From: an uncultured Eubacteriales bacterium
GTDB lineage: Bacteria > Bacillota > Clostridia > Lachnospirales > Anaerotignaceae
Direction: 5' to 3'
NCBI GenBank assembly: GCA_900548595.1
Contig: URLB01000076.1
Location: 1 to 9,962 of the forward strand
DNA length: 9,962 nucleotides
Position numbers and translations under genes: made by a program. Under the pieces are notes generated by a model that was not told the origin of the DNA, did not search any database, and was given only the letters and a program-made list of their open reading frames with translations. This document shows positions 6,842 through 9,962 of this stretch, piece by piece (position 1 is the stretch's first letter; each line of letters opens with the position of its first letter).

Positions 6842-7708
6842 ATGAAAAAGCTATTGGCGTTACTCGCATCCATTATTACCTGCGCAATTATTATTTCATG
6901 TTCATCAGCCGGAGTAAAGCCTTTCGGTAATCTTAATACAGACGAAATAAGTTCCGTTAAAGTAACATGTACGCCGCCTAATAAAACGGTTACTACAAAT
7001 GATAAAGACCACATTGATGAGTTGATAAAAATTTTAAGCAAACTTACCGTTTATAATGAAGATTCAAAGGAATACGCAGGTCAGTCCGTAGAATTTACCA
7101 TATATATGACTGACGGTTCAGAGACAAAAATAAATGCATATAATCCACAGCTTATAATAAACGGAACAAAATATTCCACAAGCTACGACCCATGTCAGGA
7201 ATTAAATGAATTGGGAAACCGTTGGATTTCAGAACTTTCATCGGAACACAAATCCCTTGATGAAATAAAAGACCTTCTTTCGATGTACCCTGCCGCTTAC
7301 GACAAATCATTTGATAAAAACTGTTATGCTTTATCTTATAATACAGTTTTATCCGGTCAATATTCTTATGACAAATTTATAAGTGATGTTGAAAACAATA
7401 TTGCCGGCAGTATAGTTATTGTAACATTTACAGTTGAAGGCGATCCAATATACGGTTATCTTTCATATAACGGTGAAGATTTTTATTATGTAGAAGATGT
7501 TTCAAGGGACAGATTTAAGGGCGACTATGATGATTATCTTGAATACAGATATAAATATCTTGTCAACGGCTCCGATAAAAACAGCACCTATGCATTTTTG
7601 ATAAACGACCCCGAAATAGACGATTACTCTCAGGTCTTGGAAAAAAATAATTTAGGCGAATCCGTAGACTGTAAATTTCTTTTTACCGTCAATAATATTT
7701 CCGAATAA
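6842..7708 (+). CDS. Predicted lipoprotein with DUF4362-like C-terminal domain
   Basis: A 288-residue protein. It has a lipoprotein signal peptide: MKK, a hydrophobic stretch at 4-19, then the lipobox IISC with the lipidated cysteine C20. It is therefore predicted to be anchored on the outer face of the cytoplasmic membrane. The first domain (about 35-130) has alternating beta-strand and threonine-rich text ending in a helical LNELGNRWISEL. It resembles small beta-rich domains of other clostridial lipoproteins, but I cannot assign it. The second domain (about 140-285) contains FTVEGDPIYGYLSYNGEDF (196-214) followed by EDVSRDRF, which is typical of DUF4362. The function of that domain is unknown. 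The RBS is AGAAGG, 10 nt before ATG. It is a single-gene unit facing the anti-sigma gene tail to tail. Confidence 0.82.
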   Translation: MKKLLALLASIITCAIIISCSSAGVKPFGNLNTDEISSVKVTCTPPNKTVTTNDKDHIDELIKILSKLTVYNEDSKEYAGQSVEFTIYMTDGSETKINAYNPQLIINGTKYSTSYDPCQELNELGNRWISELSSEHKSLDEIKDLLSMYPAAYDKSFDKNCYALSYNTVLSGQYSYDKFISDVENNIAGSIVIVTFTVEGDPIYGYLSYNGEDFYYVEDVSRDRFKGDYDDYLEYRYKYLVNGSDKNSTYAFLINDPEIDDYSQVLEKNNLGESVDCKFLFTVNNISE

Positions 7709-7711
7709 AAT

Positions 7712-7743
7712 AAAACCTGCTTACATTAGTAAGCAGGTTTTTT
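7712..7743. terminator. Bidirectional rho-independent terminator between convergent genes
   Basis: A perfect 13-bp stem AAAACCTGCTTAC / GTAAGCAGGTTTT (7712-7724 and 7729-7741) has an ATTA loop. The T run after it serves the + strand lipoprotein gene. The A-rich flank before it gives TTTTATTTTAT on the - strand for the anti-sigma gene. It sits 3 nt after one stop codon and 4 nt from the other. Confidence 0.93.
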
Positions 7744-7745
7744 CA

Positions 7746-8465
7746 TTACTCGGCTTCGATTATTTCCCCGGCCATTTCTTTCATCTCATCAAGACTGACT
7801 TCATTCCCGTACTGCATTATAAGATAACTTACTCCGTCTTCATGCCAGCTTACAAATTGCATTTCCGTTTCGGTTACCTCTTCTTCTTCCGTTCCCACAC
7901 TGAATACATAAACGCCGTTTTTTTGATCTTCAATATCCTGCTCTGTCATTTCATAATCTACAGGCAGATTTTTATACATTTGAGAACTTGCAGTTATTTC
8001 TCTGTCAGCAGTTCCATCGTCCGTATTGTTAGGACCGACTATTAAATACATGTCATTTTTATTATTTGAATAAACCATCGTTAATTCTTTGGAGTTATCT
8101 AATTTAACGCCGTTTTCATCAATGCCGGAGGAATTTGTTATCCATCCCTTTTTAAACATATATCCGTTTTTAAACTCATCTACATGCTTAAAATCAAGAC
8201 CTATATCGCTTTCTCTTTTCTCTATTTCATCGGCGTCGGTAAATTCCGTTAACGAGTTAGAAGTAGATAGTACCCCAACAGCTCTTCCCGAAGCATATAC
8301 GCTTACGCCTATCAAAAATGTTGCCGCCAATACCGTAAATATTCTCTTTTTCATCTTAATCACCTTTCCGTTGTCTTTAAGTCCCTCGGATACAGATTTA
8401 TTTACAGTTTCCATGAACTGCTCGGACATTTTCGGATATAACTCTTTCAGTTCGTTTTTATTCAT
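7746..8465 (-). CDS. Membrane-anchored anti-sigma factor (inferred partner of the ECF sigma factor)
   Basis: A 239-residue protein with a cytosolic N-terminus of about 40 residues (helical, MNKNELKELYPKMSEQFMET), one membrane segment at about 41-58 (RIFTVLAATFLIGVSVYA), and an acidic extracytoplasmic domain of about 180 residues ending in SWHEDGVSYLIMQYG and LDEMKEMAGEII. That ending recalls DUF4367-type sensor domains. It overlaps the sigma gene by one base (TGATG), the classic layout of a sigma/anti-sigma pair, so it probably holds the sigma factor at the membrane and releases it on an unknown envelope signal. The start is the ATG at 8465, with GGAGG 7 nt upstream. The in-frame TTG one codon earlier is not favoured. 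No zinc-binding HxxxCxxC motif is seen in the cytosolic part, so it is not a ZAS-type anti-sigma. The role is inferred from topology and neighbours. Confidence 0.8.
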   Translation of the reverse strand: MNKNELKELYPKMSEQFMETVNKSVSEGLKDNGKVIKMKKRIFTVLAATFLIGVSVYASGRAVGVLSTSNSLTEFTDADEIEKRESDIGLDFKHVDEFKNGYMFKKGWITNSSGIDENGVKLDNSKELTMVYSNNKNDMYLIVGPNNTDDGTADREITASSQMYKNLPVDYEMTEQDIEDQKNGVYVFSVGTEEEEVTETEMQFVSWHEDGVSYLIMQYGNEVSLDEMKEMAGEIIEAE

Positions 8466-8929
8466 CAAAAATCCTCCTCCAAAAAGTTCCGCAGTTTTTT
8501 TCGTCCTCTGGACAATCTGCTTTTTACTGTTCCTTCACTGACCTTTAATATATCCGCGGTCTCGCTCACGGAGTATCCCTCAATATAGTAAAGCACTATC
8601 GTTACTCTATAATCAGCCGGAAGTCTGTTAAGAGCCGTATACAGTTCAGAATAATCTTGCTTTTCAGCTTCCTCTTCCGTTATTTCTTCACTGTATATTT
8701 CTCTCTTTCTTTTCCGCAATATAGCATAGCATTCGTTTATCACTATTCTGATAAGCCATGTTTTTGCAAAACTGTCGTTTTTTAAACTGTACAACTTTGA
8801 AAAAGCTTTTACAATGGCTTCATGCACTGCGTCCTCACAGTCCTCGTCCCTCTTTAATATTGATTTAGATACTCTGTACATAACTTCCGCAGTATCCGTA
8901 GCTATCTTCGCAAATTCTTCATTCGTCAT
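8465..8929 (-). CDS. ECF-subfamily RNA polymerase sigma factor
   Basis: A 154-residue sigma-70 family protein with only regions 2 and 4. Region 2 spans about 10-76: the AVHEAIVKAFSKLYSL segment corresponds to the -10 recognition and core-binding helices, followed by FAKTWLIRIVINECYAILRKRKR. After an acidic linker (EEITEEEAEK), region 4 spans about 95-150 and includes LPADYRVTIVLYYIEGYS, then the helix-turn-helix VSETADILKVSEGTVKSRLS and a basic end (RGRKKLRNFL). It directs RNA polymerase to a small regulon. Its own promoter carries an ECF-like motif, so it is probably autoregulated. The start codon ATG is preceded by GGGGAAAAG, a weak RBS, in contrast to the strong one of the anti-sigma gene. 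It overlaps that gene by 1 nt. I cannot assign the ECF group. Confidence 0.95.
   Translation of the reverse strand: MTNEEFAKIATDTAEVMYRVSKSILKRDEDCEDAVHEAIVKAFSKLYSLKNDSFAKTWLIRIVINECYAILRKRKREIYSEEITEEEAEKQDYSELYTALNRLPADYRVTIVLYYIEGYSVSETADILKVSEGTVKSRLSRGRKKLRNFLEEDF
8472..8480 (-). promoter_or_regulatory. Ribosome binding site of the anti-sigma gene
   Basis: GGAGGAGGA on the - strand lies within the last codons of the sigma gene, upstream of the ATG at 8465. It favours this ATG over the preceding TTG and supports translational coupling. Confidence 0.8.
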
Positions 8930-8984
8930 AAAAACTTTTCCCCATTCAATCCGGATTTAATGTTTTTTATTAGTTTTTACACCC

Positions 8985-9015
8985 ATTAGACGAACAAGCC
9001 GACAGAAAGGTTGCA
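8985..9015 (-). promoter_or_regulatory. Predicted ECF-type autoregulatory promoter
   Basis: On the - strand, TGCAACCTTTC (9015-9005) is followed by CGTCTAAT (8992-8985). That gives AACC-N16-CGTC, the spacing and core sequences typical of ECF sigma promoters in Firmicutes. It ends about 55 nt before the sigma start codon. No comparable motif was found in front of the other genes in the window. Confidence 0.72.
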
Positions 9016-9130
9016 AAAAATATCGGAATTATTTTAAAACGGTATAAAAATAAATTCTTATGTGCAATCATTTGAGACCATAATTAAAATCATATAAATT
9101 CATTATTTGTTAAAATGGTTAGTGAAAATA

Positions 9131-9161
9131 TAAAAAGCGGAAACCGCTTGGATTTCCGCTT
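9131..9161 (-). terminator. Rho-independent terminator of the LarA-family gene
   Basis: On the - strand a 9-bp stem AAGCGGAAA / TTTCCGCTT (9161-9153 and 9143-9135) has a 9-nt loop and runs into TTTTAT. It lies 15 nt after the stop codon at 9177. The stretch from here to the ECF promoter (about 9016-9130) is AT-rich and shows no gene or clear structure. Confidence 0.88.
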
Positions 9162-9176
9162 GAATATTTGATAATA

Positions 9177-9962
9177 TTATAAATCTGTACTTGCCATTGT
9201 ATTTGCTGCAAAAGGCATGATATATGTTGACATCTTTTCTTTTCCTGTAATTTCATGAGCCTTTGCAATAGCTTCCTCGATAGTTCTGCAAGGAATAATG
9301 TCTGTCTTTGCAAATCCTTCGGGTTCCATATCTGATACGATTATGAAGTGTACCTGTGTGGCAGCTTCAAAAATTCTGTATCCTACATATCTTCCGATAC
9401 CGAAGTTATCTCTAAGGAATATTTCCCTGTCGAGAATGTTATCAAATTCCATAGCAAACTTCTCTGTGTCGGGATTTCCCCAGCCTTCTGAGCACTGTGA
9501 TACGATGATTACAACGCCTTCGTTAGGTTTAGCTGCTCCGATAGCGTTGAAAAGTGATTTAGCGCCTGTCTGATAGAAGTTAATGTCCTTAGGATATCCG
9601 CATGCCGATGCGATAACAAGGTCGGCTTTTTCATTGATTTTAACACCGTCAAGTTTCTTAACAAACTCATAGCCTTCTTTATGAGCTTTCTCAAGATCAC
9701 CTGCAAAGCAAGCTGCTATAGTATTAGTTCTGTCAACTACAGAGTTAACAATGAAAGAAATATTTGCAAATCTTGCTGTCTCAACCATATCCTCATGGCA
9801 AGGATTTCCGTCAGTTATGCCGTTAGCGCATGATTCAACAGCTCCGCTGCCTGCCGGGCCCGGCTTAAAGTAAAGCTTATGGTTGAAGTTGATTGTATTT
9901 CTGCTTGAAATTCCGGGAAGTACCATTTTTCTTCCGCCGCCGAAGCCTGCAAGGAAATGGAA
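9177..9962 (-). CDS. LarA-family (DUF2088) nickel-pincer racemase-like protein, N-terminus outside window
   Basis: The last 261 residues of a LarA-superfamily protein. Lactate racemase LarA uses a nickel-pincer nucleotide cofactor to racemise 2-hydroxyacids, and relatives act on other hydroxyacids. The open frame continues to the window edge and reads FHFLAGFGGGRKMVLPGISS, so the ATG at 9926 is internal. The lysine of GGGRK and the histidine of INFNH are 16 residues apart, matching the cofactor-binding K184 and nickel-ligand H200 of Lactiplantibacillus LarA. A later block, GYPKDINFYQTGAKSLFNA, corresponds to the active-site Gln/Lys region. The C-terminus has FAKTDIIPCRTIEEAIAKA. The full protein should be about 420-430 residues. 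Substrate specificity cannot be read from this part, so no symbol is given. Codon use differs from the rest of the window. Confidence 0.87.
   Translation of the reverse strand, partial: FHFLAGFGGGRKMVLPGISSRNTINFNHKLYFKPGPAGSGAVESCANGITDGNPCHEDMVETARFANISFIVNSVVDRTNTIAACFAGDLEKAHKEGYEFVKKLDGVKINEKADLVIASACGYPKDINFYQTGAKSLFNAIGAAKPNEGVVIIVSQCSEGWGNPDTEKFAMEFDNILDREIFLRDNFGIGRYVGYRIFEAATQVHFIIVSDMEPEGFAKTDIIPCRTIEEAIAKAHEITGKEKMSTYIMPFAANTMASTDL

Noticed and set aside
8089..8541. 150-codon open frame on the + strand across the sigma/anti-sigma genes
   Set aside because: It is antisense to two well-supported genes, its translation is low-complexity S/L/F-rich, and it crosses their junction. It is a shadow frame.
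1..9962. Mobile element, phage, CRISPR array or defence island
   Set aside because: No transposase, integrase, direct-repeat array, tRNA or att-like repeat was seen. All genes are metabolic, regulatory or envelope genes in tidy operons.

Overview
The window reads as chromosomal DNA from a low-GC, anaerobic member of the Clostridia, possibly a gut commensal. The reasons are AT-rich third positions with heavy use of ATA and AGA codons, strong AGGAGG-type ribosome binding sites, tightly overlapping genes, UGA used as a stop, and a gene set of oxygen-sensitive 2-hydroxyacyl-CoA dehydratase/activase proteins, a LarA-family nickel enzyme, a clostridial ComB-like protein and a small ECF sigma factor. 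I cannot name the species. There is no sign of phage, insertion sequence, integron, CRISPR, tRNA or rRNA.

Region 1 (1-2925, + strand) is the 3' part of a nucleoside-salvage operon: a pyrimidine/thymidine phosphorylase missing its N-terminus, phosphopentomutase (deoB), and a ComB-type phosphatase-family gene. The genes overlap by 4 and 1 nt and end at a rho-independent terminator. The first two convert nucleosides to free base and pentose-5-phosphate. The role of the ComB-like protein here is unknown.

Region 2 (2926-6745, + strand) has its own extended -10 promoter and terminator. It holds a DUF2229-type acyl-CoA-dehydratase-activase-related protein, a 2-hydroxyacyl-CoA dehydratase (HgdB-like) subunit, a BadF/BadG-type ATPase activase with an added cysteine-rich tail, and a compact nitroreductase. 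The first three look like the separated parts of a system that many anaerobes carry as one giant fused protein. They probably form an ATP-driven, iron-sulfur, low-potential electron-transfer machine with an unknown substrate. This is the most interesting part of the window.

Region 3 (6746-9015) has a + strand lipoprotein gene with a DUF4362-like C-terminal domain. It converges on a - strand ECF sigma / membrane anti-sigma pair, and the two units share a bidirectional terminator. The sigma gene is preceded by an AACC-N16-CGTC promoter of the ECF type, which predicts autoregulation.

Region 4 (9131-9962, - strand) is the 3' part of a LarA/DUF2088-family gene, cut by the window edge, with its own terminator. 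Its codon choice differs from the rest of the window and suggests high expression. All intergenic stretches are under 300 bases.
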